A stretch of DNA of 64,000 nucleotides from positions 149,606,001-149,670,000 of the forward strand of contig JBITNC010000001.1 of assembly GCA_050084985.1 (NCBI GenBank), written 5' to 3'. This document shows positions 22,601 through 36,756 of this stretch, piece by piece. The first letter of the stretch is position 1, and each line of letters begins with the position of its first letter. Under the pieces are notes generated by a model that was not told the origin of the DNA, did not search any database, and saw only the letters and a program-made list of their open reading frames with translations. Made by a program: the position numbers and the translations under genes. This stretch comes from Nageia nagi. Taxonomy: Eukaryota; Pinophyta.

Positions 22601-23582
22601 TCAACAATCCATTCAGATGAAAAAGAGTAAGACATGGAGTAAAGTATCATATCAAAATTAACATGAATATTCTTCTTTCTTTTATATTTATTTACATTTA
22701 TATTACCTTTATTTTTTTCCTCTCTTTTTTTATAGCAATCAATTTTTTTGTGACCTTGAATGCCACAATAGTTATAATTGCCATCAAATTTTTTTTAAGA
22801 TAAGGAGTGTTTGCTTTGCCTTTTCCATCTCTTTGCTTAAAATAATTATTGTTACTATTGTTCTTACTACTATGGTTGTTGTTTTATTATTTCTGCTACT
22901 ATTGTAGCCATTGCCTCTCTTTTCAAACTTTTTGAAGGAAGAAAGATAAGATTTCTTTTGATGGTTGAACTTCTTCTTGAAAGGAGTTTTGGTTTCTCCA
23001 AGAGTAATGTTATTATCTTTAGGAGAAGAAATCAACACCTTATTATTAAAGGTTTTCTCATGCTTCAAAAGGTGTCTTGAAAGATTTTCAAGGGAGAAGA
23101 TTTTTTCTTCATCATCAAGCTTTATTTTCATAACCATTATAAAGTTTTTAATTTTTAAAGAAAGGCTTTGAAGAACGATAAAGATCATTAACTCATCATT
23201 GATTCAATTACACCATAAGAAATAAGTTGGATCCTTAGGTTAATGATTTATTTAAGTAGATAGCTATATTTTCATCTTCCTTTTGATAAGATTAAAGCAA
23301 CTTTTGGAGAATGGTAAACCTTCTTAAAAAATTTAAACCAAGGTAGATTTATTTAAGCTTATCCCAAGCTTCCTTTACCGAGGTTGAAATAAAAATCATC
23401 AAGAGCACATCATATAAAATTACATGATAAATCATATAGGTTGCTAACTCATTCTTTGTGTTGTAAGCTTCTAGTGCCTTCTCATTTGTAAGAGATATAA
23501 GGTTCTCATTCATTATTTGCCAAAGCTTTCTTGCATAGTTGGAACCAACAAGAATGTGTTTAGGTAAAAAAGATTCTCCCAT
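19667..23582 (-). pseudogene. Copia C gag-pol relic
   Basis: Gag starts at the ATG at 23582-23580 and is traceable to about 22900, with the AKEAWD-type stretch near 23370. Integrase motifs lie at 22035-21784 (IFIDEFSRMTFGYLLEHKDQTF). The RT N-terminus is at 21257-21024 and the LDIKSAFLNG part at 20957-20754. The YVDD catalytic motif is lost: the position near 20620-20632 codes YVHN, so RT would be inactive. RNase H is at 20265-19667 in pieces. Numerous stops and frameshifts. Confidence 0.88.
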
Positions 23583-26740
<3,158 letters not shown>

Positions 26741-26752
26741 GCTCTAATACCA
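26741..26752 (-). promoter_or_regulatory. Primer-binding site of copia C
   Basis: The reverse complement TGGTATTAGAGC differs by one base from the initiator-tRNA-Met complement TGGTATCAGAGC, three bases inside the LTR edge. Confidence 0.88.
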
Positions 26753-26755
26753 ATT

Positions 26756-27250
26756 TGAAAGAATCAATACTAACAAGATAATTTCTAAAACCAAGATCAC
26801 ATGAAAGCTATCAATTCACATCTAACTATCACACAAAGCAATCTCACAAAGATAACACAAGATGTAAGTGGTTCCTCCAACTAAGAGTACATCCACTAAC
26901 TATATCTCTCTTCTTAACAAATATGAACTCTTACAATTCTCCTATTCTTTTCTCCTAACCATTATCCTATATTATAATTTTACTCCACAATTGGTGTGTA
27001 ATCACAAACAAGGAGCCTTCTATTTATAGGCCAAAATCCCTCTTTAGATTATCTTTTTATCCAATGTACAAAAGTATGACATGCACATCCTTTTACCCAA
27101 GGGGCATGCTCATGACATGGAGTGTAGGACAAGTTACATTATTATATTCATTTAAATACTTAAGGTATCAAATGATACCCTTAAGTATTAGTGAACTTAT
27201 ATAGAAGATTTAATACAAACCTTTACAATTATGCATTATACATTCCAACA
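26756..27250 (-). repeat. 5' LTR of copia C (495 bp)
   Basis: Plus-strand ends TGAAAGAA and CCAACA; pairs with 18377-18870. Together with B LTR half 27251-27496 it forms a second inverted repeat (26756-27001 against 27251-27496). Confidence 0.93.
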
Positions 27251-27496
27251 ACACCAATTTGTGGAGTAAAGTTATGCTATAGGATAGTGTTTAGGAGAAA
27301 CGTGTAGGAGAATTGTAAGAGTTTATATTTGTTAAGAAGTGAGATCTAGTTAGTGGATGTACTCCTAGTTGGAGGAACCACTTACATCTTATGTTATATT
27401 TGTGAGTTTTCTTTGTAAATTTATTAGATGTGTATTTTAAGCTTTCATATGATCTTGGGAGTTTATAGTTATTCATGTTATAGTTCACCTCTCTTA
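27251..27496 (+). repeat. B 5' LTR, second half
   Basis: Resumes with ACACCAATTTGTGG (the right copy of the C target duplication at 27251-27255) and ends CCTCTCTTA, with TA in place of the terminal CA. Confidence 0.9.
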
Positions 27497-27498
27497 TT

Positions 27499-27510
27499 TA
27501 GTATCAAAGC
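27499..27510 (+). promoter_or_regulatory. Primer-binding site of copia B, decayed
   Basis: TAGTATCAAAGC, two changes from TGGTATCAGAGC, two bases after the LTR. Confidence 0.75.
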
Positions 27511-27592
27511 TTGATGTGGAAGCTCTTCTGCTTGGTGTGGAAGTTCTTCTTCTTGGTGTGAAATCTCTTCTTCTTGGTGTGGAAGCTCTTTT
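27511..27592 (+). repeat. 21-bp direct repeats after primer-binding site of B
   Basis: Four imperfect copies of a unit containing CTTGGTGTGGAAGCTCTTCT. C has two or three copies at the matching place (26700-26740) and A has about one (39490-39515). Confidence 0.75.
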
Positions 27593-29291
27593 TGTTTCCA
27601 ACATCTTAGTGATATTCATTCCTCATCCTACTCTACTTTGGTGAGGTAAAAGATTTGAAGGTATAATTTCTTCTTATACCTTCAATTTTTTTTTCATATG
27701 GTACTAACATTATTATCATGATCATGTGAGTTTAATTTCTTAAAAAGAAACTTACATCAAAATATATTAATATATTGTTCCCTTTTTTTTTTACTAACAA
27801 TTTATTTGTAGTTAATAATCATCTTTTGATGAATAATTTTTAAGTAATAATATATTATGTTCTTATATATATATATATATATATATATATGGCTTTGCAA
27901 TATTTTTAAAAGGAAAAGGACTTTAGTTTGTTTGCAATTTTTTACAAAATGTATACATTATTCTATTTAATTTTATATAAAAAAGGGGAGAAAGTTTTGC
28001 AAATTTCATTAATATTTGCAATTTATACATTTTTTTTTCAAAAAAAGGGGGGGTATTGGCACTATTATTCTCCCTTGGTTGCATTTGAAGGGCTAAGAAT
28101 GAGATCCCATGACCTTTTTTTTAGTATACCTCCATTCTTCATGAACCCCTTCCCTCATGGAGGGCATTGTTACTGTCCTTCCTAACTCATTATTTTCCTC
28201 ACTCTTGCACATTGAATCCTAGTTTGAGGACTCTTGCACATCAGATCTTACTATGCGAGTGTCTGCCCAGCTACACAACCAGATTGAAGCTGGGAGAAAT
28301 AATGCATATCCTCATGGCCTATCCTCCATGCATGCTTAAGGACTTAAATTTTTAAGTTAATGCTTAGGATTTAATTTTTTTTAAGATGCATACTTATGTT
28401 TATCATTTATGCAAAGTTAACTTATGCAAATTACGGAATTAATCCTTGAGTATTTATATTTTTTTTGAAAAGTTAACTTGTGCAAATTTATGGACCTATG
28501 TAAAGATGTCCTCTAGGGGTTAGTAAACAAAAGCCATTGGACTCTTAAGGTTCCATGTTATGGATAAATAATGTTTAATTTATGGATTTTACTTATGTTT
28601 AGCATTTTTTCTTTATTTAATTTTGCAAAAATTGTAAATATTTAAATAAGTATCCCCTTAAAATGAACACATTCGCACATACATTCTACAACATGACTTG
28701 TTTAAGGAGCCATGAGGTGAAGATAGGTAGACTAAAACTTTTAAATTCGATGATCCAAATGGTGAAAAGTCCATACTTTTCAATTGCCCCTAAGTCCTCT
28801 ATTGGTCTGGACATACATAACTCCAATAGGTGTACAAGCATGTGTGTAGTGATACCACATGTCCGCACATCTATTCAAAGATTATGCTAATAACCTAGGA
28901 GGACAACTTGAAATCTAATAAAGATTAAAAATTTGTTCGATCCAATAAATATTATAACCATAAAAAATAGTAGTTACTTCTCCTTATGAAAAAGTATAAT
29001 ATTGACCAAGGTGAACTGGTTGAGAATTGATAGTATTTGGGCTCCTCTTGTGTGGGCATCTAGGTGAAGGCCTAATTTTAGATAAGAAAATAAGCCTCAA
29101 TAATGTCACTCTTCATCTATGGTTCTTGAGATGAGGAATGTATTTGGGTACATGGGTTATTATTTGAACTGTAAAACATTTGCACTTGTGAATCAAATCA
29201 AGCATGTCTCTAGTGTTAAATTTAATATGTCACATATAATGTTATTTATTGAACCACATGCTTATTACCTTTTCACATCCTTATGTAGCAA
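27593..29291 (+). other. Leader of copia B
   Basis: Noncoding leader with an (AT)n run at 27864-27890. The block 28490-29291 is conserved with E and includes the hairpin core at 28839-28861. Confidence 0.7.
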
Positions 29292-32200
29292 ATGGGAAAC
29301 TCCTTTTTACCCAAACACATTCTTGATGGTTCCAACTTTAAAATTTGAAAATTTTAGATGAAAGTTGAATTGCAAGTAAGGAAGCTTTGGTAAATAGCAA
29401 ATGAGAATCTTGTACCTCTTATAGATGAGAAGGCACTAGAGGCTTACAACATAAAGAATGATATGGAAACCTCTATGATCTTCCATGTAGTCTTAGATGA
29501 TATTATACTAATGATTTTCTCATCAACCTCAATAAAGAAAGCTTGGGATAAGTTTAAGTAAATCTACCTTGGTTCAAAGTTTTCAAGAAAGTTTACTATT
29601 CTCCAAAAGTCGCTTCAATCTCTTCAAAGGGAAGATGAAAATATGGCTACCTACTTAAATAAAATCATTGACCTAAGAACCTAACTTGTTGCTTATGGGT
29701 GCAATTAGATCAACGATGAGTTCATGGTCTATATCATTCTTCAAAGTCTTTCTTAAAAGTTTGGTAACTTTGTGATGGTTATGGAAATAAGGCTTGATGA
29801 AAAAGAATAAGTTTTCTCCATTGAGAAACTTTCTAAGCTCATTTTGAAGCATGAGAAAACCCTTCACAAATAGGTCTTGATTTCATCTTTTAAAGATAAT
29901 AATGCTACTCTTGGAGCAATCAAAACTCTTTTCAATAAAAAATTCTACCATAAAAAAAATCTTATCTTTCTTCCTCCAAAAGGTTTGAGAAAAGAGGTAA
30001 TGGATACAACAGCAATAAGAATAATAGAATCAACAACAACAATAATAGAAATAATAACAACAATAGTAGGAATAATGGAAATAATAACCACTTTAAGTAA
30101 AGAGATGGAAAAAGTAAAATAAACAATCCATATCTTAAGGAAAAATTTGATGGTAATTGTAACTATTATGGCATTTAAGATCATAAAGAAATTGATTGTT
30201 ACAAAAAGAAAAAAGAGAAAAAGAATAAAGGTAATGGAAATGTAAATAACTTCAAAGGAAAGAAGAATATTTGAGCTAGTTTTGCTGCATCACTCTAATC
30301 TATGACTCACTCTTTTTCATTTAATTAGATTATTGACTCTGGTTGCATTAATCACCTATGCTTTGAAATTTTTTTTTAAAGAAATTTTATAAGTATAGAA
30401 AAGATGCAATTGTGATAGGTGATAACTCTACCCTTGAAGTCTAAGAAATTGAGAGTGTGTTGATTTATGAGAAGATTCTTGATAATGTGATCTATGTTCT
30501 TAAACTTAGGATGAACCTTCTCTCCATGATCCAAGTTGCTAAAAAAAGGTACTCTTTTGAGTTTGAATCTCAATCTTGATGCATTAAAAAAATAATTACC
30601 ACATTGGTTAAAGGATCAGTAAAAGATGATCTCTAAATTATGGATCAAGTTCCATTAAAGATGTGTCTTGCTACAAGTGTATGTTTTAGAGGTAGTATTC
30701 GATACTAATGTTTAGAGAACCTTAACCATAAGAGTATTGAAGTAATAAAAGATCAATAACTTGTGGAAGGTCTAATTTTAATTTCTCTTTCAGTTGGTCT
30801 ATATGAGAAGTGCATTCTTGGCAAGATGCAGAGACAAAAGTTTGAAAAATATAAGTTAATAAGAGCATATCAACCTCTTCAATTTATGCATTTAGATTTG
30901 ATGAATTTATTTTAGAATAACTAACTTGGAGGAGCATATTAGGTCTTGAACTTCATTTATGAATTTAATAGAATGACCTTTGGGTATCTAATTGAGCATA
31001 AGGATCAAACCTTTAAGAGTTTTAAGATTTTTAAAACCTTTGTTGAGAATCAAACTAACCTTAAAATCAAGATGTTGAGATCAGATAATGGAAGAGAATA
31101 CAATAGCAATGAGTTCAATGATTATCATGCTATGTATGGAATCAAGAGGTAATTTATGATTCTTTACACTCCTCAGCAGAATGGTATTATCGAAAAGAAA
31201 AATAGAATAATTATGGAAATGGCTAGATGCATGTTAGGTAATCTTCCTAATTTCTTATGGGGTAAAGCAGTAAGCATCACTATTTACACCTTGAATAGGT
31301 ATCCCACAAAATTAATTCAAGGTAAAACTCCTTTTGAGGCATGTTCAAGAAGAAAACCTAACATTTCATACCTTAAGGTGTTTGGTTGTGAAGCATTCTC
31401 CTACATTATTTTTGAGAAAAGAAAGAAGTCAGATAAAAGGGATAAAAAATACATCTTTGTGGGTTATGATAGTTAGCATAGAGGCTATAGGCTCTACTCT
31501 CCATCCTACAAAGTTGTGTTTATTTTAAGGGATGTAAAGTTTAATGAAATTTCTAAAAAATTTACTTCTAATAAGGATTTTGATGGTCCAAAGGACTATT
31601 TAGTTGCACCTAGCTAGCTAGATATTGATGTAGATAAGTCACCTCAAGAATAAAATTCTTCAATATAAAGAATAACAAGGAGCATGACCTTTAAAAAATC
31701 ATTATTTGCTAATATTGATAACAAACATGATCCCTCAACCTTCAAAGAAGCTTCTAAGCATGAGTGTTGGATGAAATCCATGAAAGTGGAGTGAGGCACT
31801 TATGAAAAATGATACTTGGGATTTGGTTCTTTATACCAATTAGAAGAATGTGATTGAAAATAAGTGGATCTACAAAGTCAAATTTAATTTAGTTGAAGAT
31901 ATTGAAAAATACAAGGCAAGGTTAGTAGCCAAAGATTTTGCTCAGAAATATGATGTAGATTATGAGAAAACCTTTGCTCCCATGGCAAAGATGCCTACTA
32001 TGAGAATTATCTTTACTTTTATTGTAGCTCAAGGATGGAAAGTTTTTCAACTTGATGTCAAAAATGCATTTCTCAATGGTGACTTAGATGTGAAAATCTT
32101 CATGAATTAACTAGAAGGGTTCATTGTGGAAGGTAAAGAGTCCTTTGTGTGCAAGCTAAAGAAGTCATTATATGGACTTAAGTAAGCATCTAGAGCCTAG

Positions 32201-33270
32201 TACAAGAAGATTTCAAGGTGTTTTGTATACATTTATTTCTTCAAATGTTTTTTTTTACTCCAATATATATGTGCTCAATTAGAGAAAAGATGTGGTCTTG
32301 ATTCTCCTTTATGTGGATGATCTTCTAATAACTGAAAATAATAAAGAAATCATTCAAAAGTGCATATCCAAACTTGATGTAATATTTAAAATAATTGATT
32401 TTGGCCTCTTGCACTACTATATTGGAATGCAAATGTATCAATACAAGAATTGTACTTATATTAGTCAATTTAAGTATATATCAAACATATTACAAAAGTT
32501 TAGAATGAAGGAGTGTAGATATGTTGCGATCCCAGTCTCTCTTGGAATCATTATTTTTTTGAGCTCTAACTCTCAATTAGTTGATGCTACAACTTATTGG
32601 TAATTAATTGATACTCTTTTGTATTTGACTATTTCCAATCTAGATATTACCTTTGCAGTGAATTTGATGGCATGATTCACACAAAAACCATATGTTGAGC
32701 ACCTCAATATTGTTAAGCAAATCTTGAGGTATGTTGCAAGGACTAAAGATCTTGCTCTCAAGTATTCTAAGTTGCACTCATTTGTTCTCTTTGGATTCTC
32801 AGATTCTAACTATGGAGAAGATAGAGATAATAAGAAATCAACCTCTACATATGTGTTTAGCATTGGTTTAGGTGCTATCTCGTAGGCTTCCAAGAAGTAG
32901 CCTACTATCTCTCTTTCCATCATAAAAGTTAAATACCATGCCATGTCTGTTACAGCCTAGAAAGTTATTTGGTTAAAGTATCTTTTGAAATAAATTTGGT
33001 ATGAGTAAGTTGACTCATCTTTGATTTCTTAAAATAATAAATTAGCTATTTCTTTGGATAAGAATCTTGTGTTCCATCAAAGAATAAAACATGTGAAAAT
33101 CCATACCCATTTTATCAATGAAAAGGTTCTTGATGGCATCATACACTTGGAGTATTGTCTATCCACCTTGAACTCCATTGATTTGTTCATTAAGCCCCTC
33201 CTAAAAGCTTAGTTTTGTAAGCTTAGAGATGGTATTGGGTTGGTGAAGTTGCCCTCAAAGAGGATTCAAT
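29292..33270 (+). pseudogene. Copia B gag-pol relic
   Basis: Gag starts at the ATG at 29292 and is traceable to about 30110. The knuckle and protease regions (30150-30600) are stop-laden. Integrase spans about 30680-31480, with a TFGYLIEHKDQTF block at 30946 and TPQQNGIIEKKNR at 31156. RT spans 31690-32630, with ARLVAKDFAQKYDVDYEKTFAP and a preserved YVDD at 32310-32321. RNase H lies at about 32690-33240. Many stops and small indels; nothing is translatable over the full length. The first integrase Asp, lost in E, is kept here. Confidence 0.88.
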
Positions 33271-33984
33271 TTTGAATTCTTATGTTGAATTCATGTTTGT
33301 GATGACAAATTCACCCCTAAAAGGATTTTGTGCTATATAGTGTTGATTTTGTTGTACACCTTTATGGTAAGTTCACTCTTCATGAGGAACTTATTGTATA
33401 AATTTTTAAAGCAAAAAAGTTAGCCAATTTAGCACTATTCAGTTATCCATGTGTGAGAAACTCTTATGTGTTTCTTAACACTATTCAGTTATCCATATGT
33501 TAGGAAATCATATGTGCATGCTCTATTGTGTAATGATAATCAACTCATGTTTTATATACAAAAGGTAACTACATTTTGGCTTGGTAATTTTGTGATGACT
33601 TATAATGCATCATTGATCAGTTCATGATGGTATTTGTGTGATTCATCTATCCTTGTTGATATGAATATATTGCATCTAATTGATATTATTATTTGAACTG
33701 CTTATGAACTACAAGTTTCTTTGAGATTACAAGTTACTTAGGGTATGTAAGCTCTTAGAGACTCTTCATGACTTTCAATTGGATAACTACTTCATGTACA
33801 TTAAAACTGATTGTGGTTAATGATTGTATTTGGCAAAGTAGTGAGTCTCAAACTAGATCTTGCTTGCTTCATAAATATGTAAAAAGTTTTCATCTCCAAT
33901 TGTATCTATTTGGAGGAGAACTCTCTTACTTTCTCTTCTTCTTCTCTCTTATTTGCTTTATCGCAATATTGCATTAAAGGGAAG
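33271..33984 (+). other. 3' noncoding region and polypurine tract before inner LTR of B
   Basis: Counterpart of 5381-6233 in E. Ends in TTAAAGGGAAG, a decayed polypurine tract, directly before the inner LTR. Confidence 0.75.
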
Positions 33985-34483
33985 TATTGGAATGTATAAT
34001 GCATTATTGTAAAGGATTTGTAATAGTCTTTTATATAAGTTCACTAATACTTATGAGTATCATTTGATAGCTTAAGTATTTAAGTGAATATAATAATGTA
34101 ACTTATCCTACACTCCATGTCATGAGCATGCCCCTTGGGTAAAAGGGAGTGCATGTCATGCCTTTGTACATTGGGTAAAAGGGCGATCTAAAAAGGGATA
34201 TTGGCCTATAAATAGAAGGCTTCTTCTTTATTATTACACACTAATTTGTAGAGTAACGTTATGCTAAAGGATAGTGTTTAGGATTTGAGATTAGGAGAAT
34301 TGTAAGAGTCCATATTTGAGATTAAGAGAGATCTAGTTAGTGGATGTACTCCTAGTTGGAAGAACCACTTATATATTGTATTATATTTATGAGATTAATT
34401 TGTAAGTTTGTTAGATGTGTATTATGAACTTTCATATGATCTTGAGAGTTTAGAGTTATTTAGTTTATAGTTCAAATATCTCA
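33985..34483 (+). repeat. Inner LTR of B (499 bp), A-like
   Basis: A complete LTR with the family TATA region and U3 palindrome. Its U3 start (TTTGTAATAGTCTTTTATATAAG type) matches the LTRs of A and not the outer LTRs of B (TTATGTAATAATCTTCTATG type). Its end is followed by ATAAA and copia D sequence, exactly as the 3' LTR of A is at 14640 on the minus strand. Confidence 0.92.
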
Positions 34484-34657
34484 ATAAATGTTAAAAGTAT
34501 ATGGAATAAATAATTTCAAACCAATTCCTACTCCAATTTCTCATTGTAATTTGTTGTACAAAGATGATGGGGCTAAAAAAATTAATGTACCAAATTGTAA
34601 GAGCAGTATTGGAAGCTTGATATTTCTATCAAATATTAGACCTAATATTACTCATGT
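34484..34657 (+). pseudogene. Copia D RT fragment carried inside B
   Basis: Codes YGINNFKPIPTPISHC, then NLLYKDDGAKK and IGSLIFLSNIRPNITHV, the linker end of a copia RT. Nearly the same sequence flanks A at 14640-14480 on the minus strand. It stops near CATGTT (34657) and continues in the terminal LTR after about 6 bases of junction sequence. Confidence 0.9.
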
Positions 34658-34663
34658 TACTTA

Positions 34664-35086
34664 CTTTGGAATGTATAATGCATTATTGTAAAGGTTATGT
34701 AATAATCTTCTATGTAAGTTCACTAATAATTAAGAGTATCATTTGATACCTTATGTATTTAAATGAATATGATAATGTAACTTGTCCTACACTCCATGTC
34801 ATGAGCATGCCTATTGAGTAAAAGGATGTGCATGTCATGCTTTTGTACATTGGATAAAAGGATGATCCAAAAAAGGATTTTGGCCTATAAATAGAAGGCT
34901 CTCTCTTTGTGATCACACACCAATTTATGGGGTGAAGTTATGCTATAGGATAGTGTTTAGAAGAAAAGTGTAGGAGGATTGTGTTATCTTTGTGAGATTG
35001 CTCTGTGAGTTTATTAGATGTGTATTGTGAGCTTTAATGTGATCTTGGAAGTTTAGATTTATTCATGTTATAGTTCACCTCTCTCA
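34664..35086 (+). repeat. Terminal 3' LTR of B (423 bp, internal deletion)
   Basis: Starts CTTTGGAATG and ends CTCTCTCA, followed by AAGTA. It lacks about 76 bp in the middle (near 34981) compared with the 499-bp family LTR. No polypurine tract precedes it. Confidence 0.9.
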
Positions 35087-35091
35087 AAGTA

Positions 35092-36756
35092 GATACCCAA
35101 AGGTCATTCTACTAAATTTATCAATGAAGGTCAAGACATATGATGCTCTTTCAATCAATTTAGTTTGGAATGGACCCATCAAATTTGAATGCATAAGTTG
35201 AAGAGGTTGAAATGCTCTTATTACCTTATCTTTTTAAAAGTTTTATCTATGCATCTTAGCAAGAATGCACTTCTTTCATAGACCAATTGAAAGAGAAATT
35301 GAAAGAAAACCTTTCACAAGTTCTTGGTCTTTCATGACTTGAATACTCTTAAGCTTAAAGTGCCCTAAATGTTGGTGCTAAAGATTACCTCTAGAAAACA
35401 TATTTATAGTAAGACACATCTTTATTGAAACTTGATCTATAATGTAGAGATCATATTTTATGGACCTTTTAACAAACATGACAAGTCCTTTCTTAAGGCA
35501 TTAGGATTGAGAGTTGAATTCAAAAAAGTAACCTTTTCTAGCAACTTAGATCAAGGAGAGAAGGTTCATCCTAAGCTTAAGAACATATAGCATATTATCA
35601 AGAACCTTCTTATGAATCAACACATTCTTAATTCCTTTAACTTCAATGTTATAGTTATTACCTATCACAACCACATCTTTTCTATACTTGTGAAAGTTCT
35701 CAAATTTTTCTTTTTCAAAGAATAGGTGATTAATGTAACTAGATTCAACAATCTAATCAAACAAAAAAGTGTGAGACATGGAGTAGTGCATCACAACAAA
35801 ACTAGCTTGAATATTCTTCTTTTATTTGAAATTTTTTATATTTCCATTACCTTTGTTCTTTTTCTCTCTTTTTTTTTGTAGTAATCAACTTCTTTGTAAC
35901 CTTGGATGCCATAATAGTTACAATTACTATCAAAATTTTCTTTAGGATATGGATTGTTTGATTTTTTTTATTATATATCTTTGCTTGAAGTGGTTGTTGT
36001 TATTGTTGTTATTGTTATTTCCATTATTCCTATTGCTGTTGTTACCATTACCTTTTTTTCAAATCTTTTAAAGGAAGAAGGATATGATTTATTTTGATGG
36101 TTGAACTTTTTTTTGAAAGGATTTTTGGTTGCTTTTAGAGTAACATTATTATCTTTTGAAGAAGAAATCAACATCTTTTTGTTAAGGGTTTCCTTATGCT
36201 TCAAAAATAGCTTAGAAAGATTATCAAAGGAGAAGAATTATTTTTCTTCATCGAGCTTTATTTCTATAACCACAATAAAGTTTTTAAATTTTGAAAAAAA
36301 GGCTTTGAAGAATGATAAAGACCATGAACTCATCATTGATCCAATTACACCTATAAGTAATAATTTGGGTCCTTAGGTCAATGATTTTGTTTAAGTAGAT
36401 AGCCATATTTTTATCTTTCCTTTGATGATATTGAAACAAATTTTGTAGAATGGTAAACCTTCTTGAAAACTTTGAGCCAAGGTAGATTTGCTTAAGCTTA
36501 TCCCAAGCTTTCTTTGTCAAGGTTGAAGAGAAATCATCAGGAGCACATCATCTAAAACTACATGAAATATCATGGAGGTTGTCAACTCATTCTTTATGTT
36601 GTAAGCCTCTAGTACCTTCTCATCTATAGGAGGTACAAGGTTCTCATTCAATCTTTGCCAAAGCTTTCTTGCCTATAATTTTGCTCTCATCAGAAGTTCT
36701 TAAATTTCAAAGTTGAAACCATCAAGAATGTGTTTGGGTAAGAGAGAGTATCCCAT
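35092..36756 (-). pseudogene. Copia A gag to proximal integrase
   Basis: Gag starts at an ATG at 36756-36754. Traceable pieces are 36520-36284 (KKAWDKLKQIYLGSKFSRRF) and 36204-35971. The knuckle and protease regions are at about 35930-35600, and the pre-integrase zinc region and integrase start at 35480-35092. The last bases continue the integrase cut at 18113. All pieces are broken by stops and shifts. Confidence 0.87.
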
